Positions 15,113 to 26,790 of a stretch of 64,000 nucleotides of DNA are shown piece after piece. A program made the translations under genes and the position numbers. Under the pieces are notes generated by a model. It was not told where the DNA came from. It searched no databases and saw nothing but the letters and a program-made list of their open reading frames with translations. Source of the DNA: Piromyces finnis. Lineage: Eukaryota; Neocallimastigomycota; Neocallimastigomycetes; Neocallimastigales; Neocallimastigaceae. Positions within the stretch are counted from its first letter, which is position 1. Every line of letters starts with the position of its first letter. The DNA lies in contig MCFH01000041.1 in assembly GCA_002104945.1 (NCBI GenBank), forward strand, positions 326,001 to 390,000, written 5' to 3'.

Positions 15113-15946
15113 TCTAACATACAAAGTATTTTTATGTTGCGACAGTTGATGAACAGCAAAAAAAAGTATTTTTTTTTTTTAAATTATCATTACTATTATT
15201 ATTATTTTATTATAATAAAATAATATATATATGTCCAAGTTTTGATATGTATAAATGTATTTATTAAATAAAAAATTTAGAATTTAGATTCTTTACTATC
15301 TCAAAATTACTATAAGATAACAGTATTGGTAGGTTCTTTTTATATGATAATAACAATATAAAATATTGTGTTTGGTTTAAAATGTATTGAAAAAATTTTT
15401 TTTTTAATTTATTTATTCTTTATTTTTTATTCATTTTTAAAGACAAATAATCCAAATTTACCAAAATATGAATATGTAATAGAAAGAAAAATAAAAGATT
15501 TTCAAATTTTATATCAAATACTTTGTAAATATACCCATTTACTTATCTAATTATAATTAAAATAATAAATAAAATAAATAAAATAAAATGGACAATAAAT
15601 TGAAATTTATATTTTTTGTGTAATTAATAATAATTTATAACTATTCATTTAAAAAAGTGGAAAATAATCCAGGTATTTTTGTTCAGCCCGTTATCGAAAA
15701 ATATTCTATCAGTACTACTCATGAAGAAGCAATTAAGAATAGGAAATATTTTTTGGAAAAATTTTTAAAACAAATTTCTAATCATCCAGTTCTTAGAAAA
15801 GATCCTGTTATTGAAAAATTCTTTGTTGCTGGAAAGTTTAATGAAAAGGTTTATATATATTATGATAATAAATTAAAGAGAGGTTCTTTTTTTTTTCTAA
15901 AGCATTAATCTATACCAAATAAATATTGATTTATATATGTATTTCC

Positions 15947-15979
<33 letters not shown>

Positions 15980-17250
15980 GGAACCTGATAGTAATAAAAA
16001 ATTCAAATTATTTAGAAATACTCCAAATAATACATTTTTAAAAGGAACAGAAAACGACGAGGTACTATTATATATATATATATATATATAAAAGAAAAGA
16101 TTATAAACATTTTAATTTAGAATAATAATAATGATAACCCCAATAAACTCTTTTACAATAAATAGAAAATATTGAGTCAAAAAATGAGAATTGAATTATT
16201 AGGTAATCAATTAAAGACACTTATAAAAGTGTTAGAGACATTAACTAAAAATCAAAAGGATAATATATCAATATATGATGATGTTATACAAGCTTTTTCT
16301 GATTTTGAAAAATCTAAAGAAGACAAACCTATCAGTTTCAATGTGAAAAGTTTCAAGGTTGTAATGGAAAAATTAAAAAAATATGAAAAAAAATATGTAA
16401 ATATTTCAGTTTTTTTTTATTTGAAATGGGATATTATATAATATATATACTTAATTTTATATTATTTTTTCTTTTTAATTGATTAACAATTTAAACTCTT
16501 TAAATAAATATATAGCAAAAACAGGATATTCATGATATATTATTACTATCGGATGAATATATACAAAAACTGGATTCAATAAAAGTAAATGAAATTTTAA
16601 TTATACAATAAAAGATTAATTGCATATTTAAAAAAAATTTTTTTTTTATTTGAACGTTTTATTTAAATATATAAATTATTATTTTCTTAAATAATAAAAA
16701 GAGTTGTTATAATGCTCGTACACGTCTATATAATACATGGATGGATACCTTACAGGAATATAAAACTAAATTAGAGAGTCTTAATAAAACAAAAGATACA
16801 TGGATGTTTGAACAAGACACCTTAAAAGCAAAAAAAAATGAATTTGATGCTTTAAACCAAAAATTAAAAAGTCAGGAAAATGATTTTAATCAAATAACAG
16901 ATACTATTCAAAATGAATTACAAGCATTCGAAAAATTGAGATTAGAAGAATTTCTTGATGCCCTTCAACATTGGTTAGAAATTCTTCTTGAAAAGGAAAA
17001 TAAAGTAAATTTTAAAATCAATCATCCTTCAATAATAATATATTATAGAATAAAACACTACTACTAATTACTAATAAAATACTAAAATACTATTAATATT
17101 ATCATACTAATTTTTTAAAATTTGTTTTATATAATTATCTTTTTTTTTTTCCTATATATAAATCTAAAGAAAATTAAAACCTATGAAAAATATTTTATTC
17201 ATATTGAAAAAGAAAATCAAAATCAAAAAAATAGTAAAGAAACAAATTAA
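14823..17250 (+). CDS. SNX4: PX-BAR sorting nexin, Snx4/Atg24-like
   Basis: Ten exons (14823-14978, 15127-15165, 15281-15328, 15443-15524, 15658-15848, 15981-16061, 16166-16396, 16516-16584, 16702-17004, 17170-17250) give a 426 aa protein, about the size of yeast Snx4. After a Ser/Asn-rich N-terminus, exons 2-5 encode a PX domain: YFYVATVDE, NYYKITV, then YVIERKIKDFQILYQIL with the basic and aromatic residues expected of a phosphoinositide-3-phosphate binder, and HPVLRKDPVIEKFF at its end. Exons 7-10 encode a Lys/Glu-rich helical BAR region with RTRLYNTWMDTLQEYKTKLE and an ALQHWLEI segment. PX-BAR nexins tubulate endosomes and retrieve cargo; Snx4 also serves selective autophagy. Assignment to Snx4 rather than Snx41/Atg20 or Vps5 rests on length and domain order only. 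The ATG follows an A-rich leader. Confidence 0.85.
15076..15112. repeat. (TTA)n microsatellite in sorting nexin intron 1
   Basis: Twelve or so TTA units inside the first intron, close upstream of the acceptor for exon 2. It is likely to vary in length between strains. Confidence 0.9.
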
Positions 17251-17509
17251 AAAAAAAAAAAAAAATTAAAATATATAAAACATTGTACTATGTATATTAT
17301 TAAAAAAAAAAAAAAAAAAAAAAAAGGACTTCGTTAATAAACAAAATCATAAAATAATATTAATTGAATAAACAATCATCACAAAATATTATTTATACTT
17401 TTATAAATATTGCATTTAAAGATTAAATGAAAAGTAGGTTTAATTTTTATTATAATAATAATAATAATAATTTATTTTTATTTTATTTTATTTTATTTTT
17501 TATTTTATT

Positions 17510-17543
<34 letters not shown>

Positions 17544-17675
17544 ATATATATATAATTTATTATTTCTTTAAAGAATAATTAATAATTAAAATACTATATA
17601 TATATATATATATTATATTATTATTGTTAATGAAAAGATATTTATGTAATTATATAAGAAATAGAAAAAAGAAAA

Positions 17676-17710
<35 letters not shown>

Positions 17711-19213
17711 AATATTAGTTATATTTATAATAAAAAGAAAAAAACATATAAATTCTATTATCTTTTATAATTTTATATTTTTTTTTTTTATTATTGAATA
17801 ATATCAATTAAAAAAAAAAAATTTAAAATATAAAAAAGATACAACTTAATAATATACTTAATTATTTTAAATTGCTACAAGAGATTAATGAATATTTCAT
17901 ATCATTTTTTCATTTAGTATACAATAAAATAATATATTCAAAATTGTGAAAAGTATATTATTCATTGCTTTTTTTTTTTTTTTTTTTTTTAAACGAATTA
18001 AAATATTATAAAAAAAAAAAGAAAAAAAAATTGTATTTTAAAGTTGATTTTACAAATGAATCTTAATTATTTTATTTTTATATGTTATACATTAGCATGA
18101 CAGAACAAAAGATTCATATTTGTTTTCTCTATTTATTTAAAATATTAGTTCTAAGTTTTATAGAATTGTATTTTTAAATTTTTCTTTCTAAGAAAAACAA
18201 AAAAGAAAAAGGTTAATAAAGTTTATTATATTTTTACGTTTTATTAATTGTATATTCTGTATATAAAATATTTTACGATTGATTAATTGATTGCTTGTTT
18301 TTTTTTTTTTTTTTTTTTTTTTTGATATTTATATTTATAATGTTTATTCCTGAAAAAATAGTAATAACGGAAAAGAGAAATTTAAATTGAAAAGTTTAAA
18401 ACTATTTTTTTTTTCCTTTTTGTTTTACTATTTTTTTTTTTTTTTTCATATTATTATTATTAATTTTTTTAAATGTTGACTTATTAACAGTGTTGTTGTA
18501 TTATACTATTTATTCATTGGTAATTTCAAGAAACTATAAGAATAAAAAGTCAATACTCTTATGCTTCTATAATTAGCAATGATAAATATTATTCATTATA
18601 TTTATATATATATTGATTTTTAATTTAAATTTTTATTTAGTATTACATTTTATTTGATGCGATTGATTATTATATATTCAATTGTTCATTCACTTATATG
18701 TGGAATGCACTTTATTTTCTTTATTTAAACAAATAGGTTCTATTTTTTCCTAGATATAGTTAATAAAAAATATGCATGAAAAAATAGTTTTATACAATAC
18801 AATAATTTAGTTTACCTTTCATCCATTTTTATAACTTTATTAACAATTTCATTCTGTTATAGTAAATAATATATTAGAAAAATGCTTTATAAATACTGAA
18901 TTTTTTTTTTTTTTTACTGATATTAATCAAATAAAAAATATTAATTTTTTGATTACTGTAATTATCTGCATTTTTTTTTATTACTAAAGAATGACAACGG
19001 ATTGGATTTAAAATAAATTATTTATAAGATGTTGAGTATATTTAATGAAATCTCAAAAAATTTTGATTATATTAAATTACTTTTTTTTTTTTTTTTGATT
19101 TATATAAATATTATAATTTAATAATGGTTGTTGTTGCTATTTTATTAATTACTCATTGTTGTATTGTTGGGTTTTGATTATTGTTATTATCATTATTATT
19201 ATTATTATTACAA
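17251..19213. other. Convergent intergenic region, homopolymer-rich
   Basis: About 2 kb between the 3' ends of the sorting nexin (+) and BTG-domain (-) genes. It holds many poly(T) and poly(A) tracts of 20-30 nt and short TA repeats. No coding, RNA or mobile-element signal was recognised. Confidence 0.7.
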
Positions 19214-20706
19214 TTAAACAATAACAGCTGATCTTGATAAAAGGCCTAAAAATGGGTAAGTCTTTTCAGTAAAACTTCCACTAAATCTATTAGTTGCAGA
19301 AGATGCTTGATTCATTGTAGAAATTATCTTATTTTTATAATTACTACTGAGAGTATTTTTAATTTTTGATTTACTATTTAATTCATTATTAATAATTTCA
19401 CTAGTGTTTGGAATTGCTGCTAATAATGAATTTCTTTTATTAACCAAATCTGATGAATATGGCATTTTGCTATCAACAACCTATATATATTATTTATTTA
19501 AGTTATTTGTTATTATTGCATTATTATTTTATTTTTTATAATATATATATGAATCTAATAAAGTATAAATATATATTTAAAAAAAAATACCATAGAATTA
19601 AAAATCTTATACTGTGAATTAACTGGATTGAAATTAACATTAGAATAAATAGATGTTGCAGAAGAAGTTGACAAATGTTTAGTTTTATTGGTCAAGTTAC
19701 AATTTTCATTTACAATTAGTTGTTCATCAAAAATAACATTCTTTAAAATATCATTAACAGTTGTATGATTGGTTTGAGGTTTGGAAACCTTTTTAATACT
19801 TGAAGAAGTTTTAGACTTGGCTTCTTCCTTTTTTTCCTTTTTCTTATTTTTCTTTTTATCCTTTTTAGATATAGCTGCAGCTGGTAATATTAATGGTGAT
19901 TTTTTACTATTTGTTAATGAAGAATCAGATAAATATGGTGATACACTTCCTGTCTTTTTTACATTAGGTGAACTACCTTTATGATTCTTAGTAGTTTTCT
20001 TGTGTTCTGCTTTTTCTTTATTTTTATCGTAAAGTGTAATAATTTGACCATCATCTATAGAATATGACACTGATCCCGGATCACACCATAAAACTATTTC
20101 TCCTTTTGATAAGAACATAGCTTTAAATGCTTCATACTTAACTGGACCTTTTCCTTTTTCCAACACATTTGTTTTGATTGCTTTAAGACTTGGACTATTA
20201 TCTATTATACTTATTTTTTTTGATGATTCTTCAAAAGAATCTTCATCAAGTTCTGGAGGTGGAATTATTGTTATTACTTTTGAAAAATCATTAATAGATA
20301 TATTTAAATTAGATATAACTTCTTGATTATGTTCACTTTTCAAATATAAATCTTTTTCATTAATTTCCAATATTCCAGATTTATATCCAGCTTCAATAAG
20401 AATTGGGTCTAAAGTTGATTTTAAAACAAGTATCGAACGACATGCATTACCCTTTAATGGTTGTTTTTTATCCCATGTATATTGCTTATACTTACTTGTA
20501 AGTATAGCCCTTAAATTGGTTTTAAAATTCAAAATTTGTTCTAAATTAAACAAATTTGAATTTATTAGATATCTACAAAAGAAATCACAAACCATTGAAA
20601 TTTCAGGATACATTTTTTTTTTGTTATTATTGTTATTACAAGTAATTAAACCATTGTTCTTTGAGACATTTTTTTTAGCCTTTGAAGATTTATTATTTTT
20701 TGCCAT
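19214..20706 (-). CDS. BTG/Tob anti-proliferative domain protein
   Basis: Two exons (20706-19591 and 19480-19214) join in phase 0 to a 460 aa protein. The start is the ATG at 20706; an upstream TTG in the same frame is not a credible start. Residues about 32-113 match the N-terminal half of the BTG domain: an aromatic/hydrophobic helix (VCDFFCRYLI), LTSKYKQYTWDKKQPLKG with CRSI (box A), then DPILIEAGYKSGI. Box B is at about 203-220: EIVLWCDPGSVSYSIDDG, keeping the LWxDPxxVSY core. In animals BTG/Tob proteins bind the CAF1 deadenylase of CCR4-NOT and slow proliferation; here that role is inferred. About 85 residues (acidic, proline-containing) separate the two halves, where animal proteins have a short linker. 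The C-terminal half is Lys/Ser-rich and disordered. Confidence 0.85.
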
Positions 20707-22741
20707 TATTAACAAAAATTAACAAAAAAGAGTTTGCTATTATTATTTCTTTATTATTTGCTTATTAAATTTTGTATTATTATTTCAAATAATAATTATC
20801 TTATTTTTTATTTAGTTATTTAATTTTTCTTCTTTTTAACTTTTTTATTTCGTAATAAATATTAATCTTATAATATTACAATTATTATTATTATTGCTGT
20901 TGCTGAAATTAATAATTTATTTCTATTATAAACAAAAAAGTATTTTGAGTTATATACATAATTTTTTTTTTTGCTTCAATTTATTAAATATGTTTTATAA
21001 ATTTATTATAAATTAATATATAATAAATATTAAATTATGATAAATTTAAACATAAAAGCTTACGATATATTTAATACCAATTTATTTTAAATTGATTAAT
21101 GTTGGTTTTTATATTATATATATTTAAAAGTTTTTTTTTTCTTTGAAATATTTAAATATTTTGAAAATATAAAATCTTTTTATAAATTTTCAAATTAAAT
21201 TATAAAAAAAAAAAAAATCAAATTTTATATTATTTATTTGATTAGTTATTAGATAGTATAAATTATTATTTAGTATTTTTATATTTAATATCGTTTATTT
21301 GTATATTTATATAAAAATCTTTTTTTTGTAAAATAATTGAAAAAAAAATAATAATTTGTTAAAATTTTCTTATAAAATAAAAGAAATAATAATATCTAAT
21401 AATTGAAATTTTATAATATTTTTATTTTAGTAAATAAATGTTTCAATTTTAATTTTATATATTGATTTTAAATAAATAAATAAATAAAAAAAAGATATAT
21501 ATTTTTTATTAAACAATATAATAAATTAAATTTAAAATCTTTTTTGTTTTTTCTTAGAATACTTTTTATTAATTTCCTTTTCTTTATTTTTAGTAAAGAA
21601 AAGTATCTTTTATTAACAATAATAATGTTAATTACAATATTAAATTAATACTATTTTTCTTTTTCTTTTTCTTTTAATTATAATTTTTATAATAACTAAA
21701 TTTTGGTGTATTTTGTTTTAAGGAAAAAAAAAAAAAAAGTTTTCAAATTATTAAATACTTTTTTCTCGAATAAAAAAATTTAATTAATAATAATTAATAT
21801 TTACCAATGAAAGTTTAATGTATTCATAATTAATTCCAATAAATAGTAAAGTAGGTTGATTATACATTTAATATTTATTTTGTATCTATTAATATATATC
21901 AATTACATTATTATTTATATATTACATAATATATAAATTATTTATCAATCAATAAAATTACAATAATGGCCATTATCAAAATTTTAAAAATAATAATTGC
22001 CATAGGATAAATCTATAGGAAATAGAATTGATATAAAAAAGCTAAACCACTCTTTGTAATAGTTAAACTTCATTAAAAAGAAGGAATAATAAAAAGATTA
22101 TAGGAAAAAAAATAGAAATAGAAATAATTATAAAAATATAGTATTATTTACATTAATGTTACTTTATCACACTATTTTAATATTTACTTTATTTATTATA
22201 ATAGGATATAATATATATTAAATTTTGTATCAGTCTAATTATATATATTACCTATTATGCCTATTCCTAGGCATTAAATATAATATAAAGTTTATTGATT
22301 ATGAATTGAAAGTATTTTTGTTATTTACCTTAGTATCAGAACAATAAAAGATAGGAATTTGAATGATATTGAAGAGATAATATTTAACATAATACTGTAT
22401 ATTGGTATGTTGTTAAATATTAAATGGTAAAACTAATGGTATAATAAATTTAACAAAAAAAAAAATTTTTTTTTTTAACCTATTCATCCTATTCCTATTT
22501 AATTATATAAAATTATTTTTGTCAAAAAATTAATTTAATACTATTGAAATGTTTTTTTTTTTTAAAATTTTTTTAGATATAAAAATATCATTATTTTATC
22601 ATTGTTATTGTTGTTAATGAATTGAATTTCCAATATTAAAATCGAACATTATAAATATAATAATAAAAGATTTATTTGCATTTTTATTCATTGTTATTAT
22701 TATTTTTAATTTAATTTGATAAAAAACAAAGCATATTTAAA
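20707..22741. other. Divergent intergenic region between BTG and Med11 genes
   Basis: About 2 kb of A/T-rich DNA that should contain both promoters. Short inverted and direct A/T repeats are present. No exon-like segment, tRNA or G+C-rich island was recognised. Confidence 0.65.
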
Positions 22742-24046
22742 ATGAGTGGTTCATCAATTGATAATTCATATTCAAATCTTTCTTCCGCAACAACTCCTTA
22801 TACTCAAACAACAGCTTTGACAATATCAGATAAAATGGAATTTGAAAAAGTTAATGGAAATGCCAATGAAGTTTCTGATAATTCTTCTTTAATACAAATT
22901 CAAAAATTAAATGAAATTGAAAAGGTTTTTTTTTTTAAACATTATTAATAATAATGAAAATGAAAAGAATTATAAATTATTGTATATAAATTAAAAATAT
23001 ATATATATATAAAATAAAAAATAAATAATATAATATATATTGAAAGACAGCGTTTTAATTTATGCCATTATTGTTATTTTTAAATTAAAATAGAAAATTG
23101 GTGAATTATTAAAAGTTGCAAGTCAAGCCATTTCAGTATTATCTGGTGATGAAGATGAAAGTATAAAAGTTAGTTTTGAAGATTTAACTGTACAATACTT
23201 GGAATTGGTTAATGTAAGATATTTAAATTAATTTTAATAATAGTACAATTTAATTTTAATGAAAGTAAAATTCATAAATATAAAATGATAATTAAAAAAA
23301 AAAAATGATAATAATAATTAAAAATTTTAAAATATATTATGATTTTTATTATTATTATTATTATTAATATCATCATCCTTATACATTTTATGTATACATT
23401 AATTATAATATAAAAGGATATTCAAAAAGGTTTACGTGAAACCTTTAGATTTTTGACAAATACTGATATTGAAAGCACAAGTTTTACAACTGGTTTACCT
23501 TACATATCAAATACTTATGGCGAAGAAAAGGATCAAGAAATTTCAGTAAAAGTATTAGAACTAGTAAAAACAAAAATAAACACAATTTTAAATGCAATAG
23601 GTGATTCAATGCCATTAGCTAATAATTTATCTTCTTCAAGTATTTCATCAGGTACATCTAATATTAATATCCCTACTGGTCTAAATAATAAATTTTTAAA
23701 TTCACGGTATACTTCAAATGCTGAACTTATAGCAAGTTCATTATGTTCTTCAAACAATAATTCAAATGCAAACATTAAAGTTGACGATGAGTTAGCTAAT
23801 GATATAGCTTTTTTCAAAAAACCAAAAGTAAAAAAAGAAGCCAAAGATTTAATGGATATTGACAATAAAAAAATTATAAAATCAGAGGAAGAAAAAAATA
23901 ATACTATACAACCAGATGAAATAAAAAAAGATAGTAGTAAAGATGAAGAACGAAAAAAGGTTGAAGATGAAACAATAGATTTTTTGAATTTTAACAAACC
24001 AACAGATGAAAATACTAGTATAGATGATTTAGATTTAGACTTTTAA
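22742..24046 (+). CDS. MED11: Mediator complex subunit 11-like protein with a long C-terminal tail
   Basis: Three exons (22742-22924, 23094-23213, 23417-24046), all joined in phase 0, encode 310 aa. The conserved part lies at about residues 50-115: IQKLNEIEKKIGELLKVASQ, AISVLSG, VQYLELVNDIQKGLRETFRF. This is the pair of helices expected of Med11, which packs against Med22 in the Mediator head module and contacts RNA polymerase II machinery. It is preceded by a Ser/Thr-rich leader of about 48 aa. Human MED11 is only about 117 aa; here about 190 extra residues follow, Ser/Asn-rich and then highly charged (Lys/Glu), ending in an acidic DDLDLDF tail. The tail is inferred to be disordered. The family call rests on the heptad pattern and the conserved IEK-IG-LL-AS core. 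Confidence 0.78.
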
Positions 24047-24827
24047 TAAAGATAAAAAGAAGATAAAATGAAAGATTTAATTTTTTTTATTAATTTATAA
24101 CTTTATTTATTCATTCATAGTATTAATTTTGTAAATAGAGTCATTCCTTTTTTTAATTAGTCATGATTAACCCATTTAATAAATATTTTTATTATAATTG
24201 AAAAAGAAAATACTAGTAATTATATAATTATTATAAAATCAATTATATATGATTGTATAAACGTATATAAAGATATATTTAAAAATAATATTATTTATTA
24301 TAGATATCCTAATTTTCCCCTTATAAATTATAAAAGTACAATAATAATTTATAATAGAAAATAAAAACACTCTATATATTATATAATTTTTGAATAAAGT
24401 TTAACTGATATTGATAATCAGTAATACATGAAAAGTTGTTATTTTAAATTCCTAAATTATAAAGTATTAATATTATAAAATTAATGAAAGATTATTAAAA
24501 AAATTCTTTTCATTTCTAGTTTTTGTAATGTAATAATATGTATATTAATATTCTTAATTATTAAATCATTATTAATATTAATATATAATAAATATAACAT
24601 TAGAAATATGATAAATATTTAGTATGAATATGAATATTTATATCAATCTTTGTAATAATTAGATGAATAATATAATTAATATATATAGGGTATATAGAAA
24701 TTCATTTATAATAATCATAATATTATTAGAAGAATGGAAGTTAAAAAAAAAAGGTGGAAATTGAAGAATAATAGAATGACAATAATAATACACTTTTTTT
24801 TTCTATAATATTTATAAAAAGGGACTT

Positions 24828-24868
24828 TTAAAAATTAAAATAGTTAAAAAAACTATTTTAATTTTTAA
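24828..24868. repeat. Perfect 18-bp inverted repeat with 5-nt loop
   Basis: The arm at 24828-24845 is the exact reverse complement of 24851-24868, separated by AAAAA. It lies about 780 bp beyond the Med11 stop codon, so it is unlikely to be that gene's 3' end signal. A perfect stem of this length is longer than most chance palindromes even at this A+T content. Confidence 0.85.
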
Positions 24869-25860
24869 TACATATGATTCTATATAATATAATAAATAAT
24901 AATCATATGATATATCATGTGTTAAGACATAAACTCTATTTAAATTCATTACTTACATAAATTTCCATAAAGAAGTCTGTACTTTCAATTTAATATATAA
25001 TAAGCTTTTAATTTAAATTAATATAATATAATTAAAAAAGTTAGATATTATTGGATCTTGAGTATTCTTAAATGCAATTAAAAATTCATATATTATAATA
25101 TATAGAAATATATGAAAAAAAGGAATTAATTTAAACCGAATTGACTTTTTTGTATGCTGAAAAAAAAAATACAGATTTATAGAAATCTTTTTTTTTGATT
25201 GACATAAATCTCAAGTTTTTTTTAAAAAAAAAAGGAATAGGAATAGGGATATATGAACATTATAAATTATATATTTTTTATAGATAATGATAAATAGGAA
25301 TGATGTACTATATTTAATATTATAATGGTATTATTATTATATAACTTAATTAGTTAAAAATCGTTTTGTTCTTTTTGTATGCTGTGCATAAGAAATATTT
25401 AAGGTTTTCTGTTTAAAAAATTTTATTAATTAATAATTCAAATTGAAATTTTTATAAAAATTTGGAAAGAATGAAATTTTTATTTTTTTTTTTTTTTTAA
25501 AAAAAATTCTTTGGTTTTGTTTGAATTGGAATTAGAAATTTAATTGTTAATGATAGAAATATATTTTCTTTCATTTATTATTAATAAAATTTCTAAATAA
25601 ATAAATAAATAAATAATATTATTTACATTAAAGAAAGAATAAAAAATATCTACTTTTTCAAATATTTTATATACCATAATTTATAAAAATAGTAATATAT
25701 GAAGAAGAATAAATAATTTTAAATAAAGAAAAAAGAGATTTTTTTTTTTTTTTTTTTTCAAAAGATTGTATATAAATATTTTTATTCATAATATGAATAA
25801 ATATGTAAAAATAATCTCCAATTTCAAACTAATAAATATGCATTACATTCATAATAATTA

Positions 25861-25899
<39 letters not shown>

Positions 25900-25901
25900 A
25901 C
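25861..25901. repeat. (TAAA)n tetranucleotide repeat
   Basis: About ten tandem AAAT/TAAA units in intergenic DNA between the Med11 gene and the first channel gene. Confidence 0.9.
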
Positions 25902-26790
25902 AAATATCATAAAAATAGTAATTAATTATAATAAAAATAAAACACCCTTGTCAGTAAATTTAAAAATAAAGTAAAAAAAAAAAAAAAACTAAACAAAATT
26001 AATAAATAGGAAATATCTTATATTTACTTTTCCCCCTATCACTTCTTTTTTTTCTTTTTCTTTCATTTCTTTTCTTTTCTTTTTTTTTTTTTATAAAAAA
26101 AAAAGGTAAGTAAAAACTTTTTTAAATTATATTATTATAGCATAATTACTATATATTTTGAAATTTATTATACAATTATAATATTTATTTTTAAAGATTA
26201 TGAATATTATATTACACAATTATATATACTTTTTCATTTTATTTGAATCAAGTATTTAATTATTAATAAATATATTTTATTTTATTTATTCTCAACAACA
26301 ATAATAATATCAACAAATTATTAAATTCAATAATTAAAATTATTTAGCTGAAATTAGGGTATAAAGTAATTTCGAAAACTCATAAAATTATACATTAAAT
26401 ATAAAAGTATATATTCTTTTACATATAAGAAAAAATGTGTTTAACATTAAAAAAAAAAAAAAATCCAAAAAAACAGTAAAAAATTAATTTAAGAGAAAAT
26501 CTTCCCATTACAATTATTAAACAACAATTATAAACAATTTTGCCAATATATATGCATAAATCAAAAATTTGAATTCAAGTAATTTGTGTTACAATTTATT
26601 ATTTATTTATTGTAAGTATTTCTTAATTGACTAATTAACTGATATATATTTTATAGTTTTGTAAAATATATCAAAATATAGAAATTTATTAACAATTTTT
26701 CATTTATATATTATAATGCAATATTGATTTTTCTAGTATCATTTGCAAATTGAATTTATAAATTCTATATATTAACTAACTATTTAAACA

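Larger units (their letters stand above)
24047..26790. other. AT-rich intergenic region upstream of the channel pair
   Basis: About 2.7 kb without recognisable genes. It contains a perfect 18-bp inverted repeat (listed separately), poly(A)/poly(T) tracts, a (TAAA)n repeat at 25861-25901, and a C/T-rich stretch at about 26028-26075 that could belong to the promoter of the first channel gene. Confidence 0.65.

Noticed and set aside
16122-16165. An additional sorting nexin exon beginning AATAATAATAATGAT
   Set aside because: In the required phase it reaches TAG before the next exon; the acceptor ending at 16165 gives a clean in-frame join.
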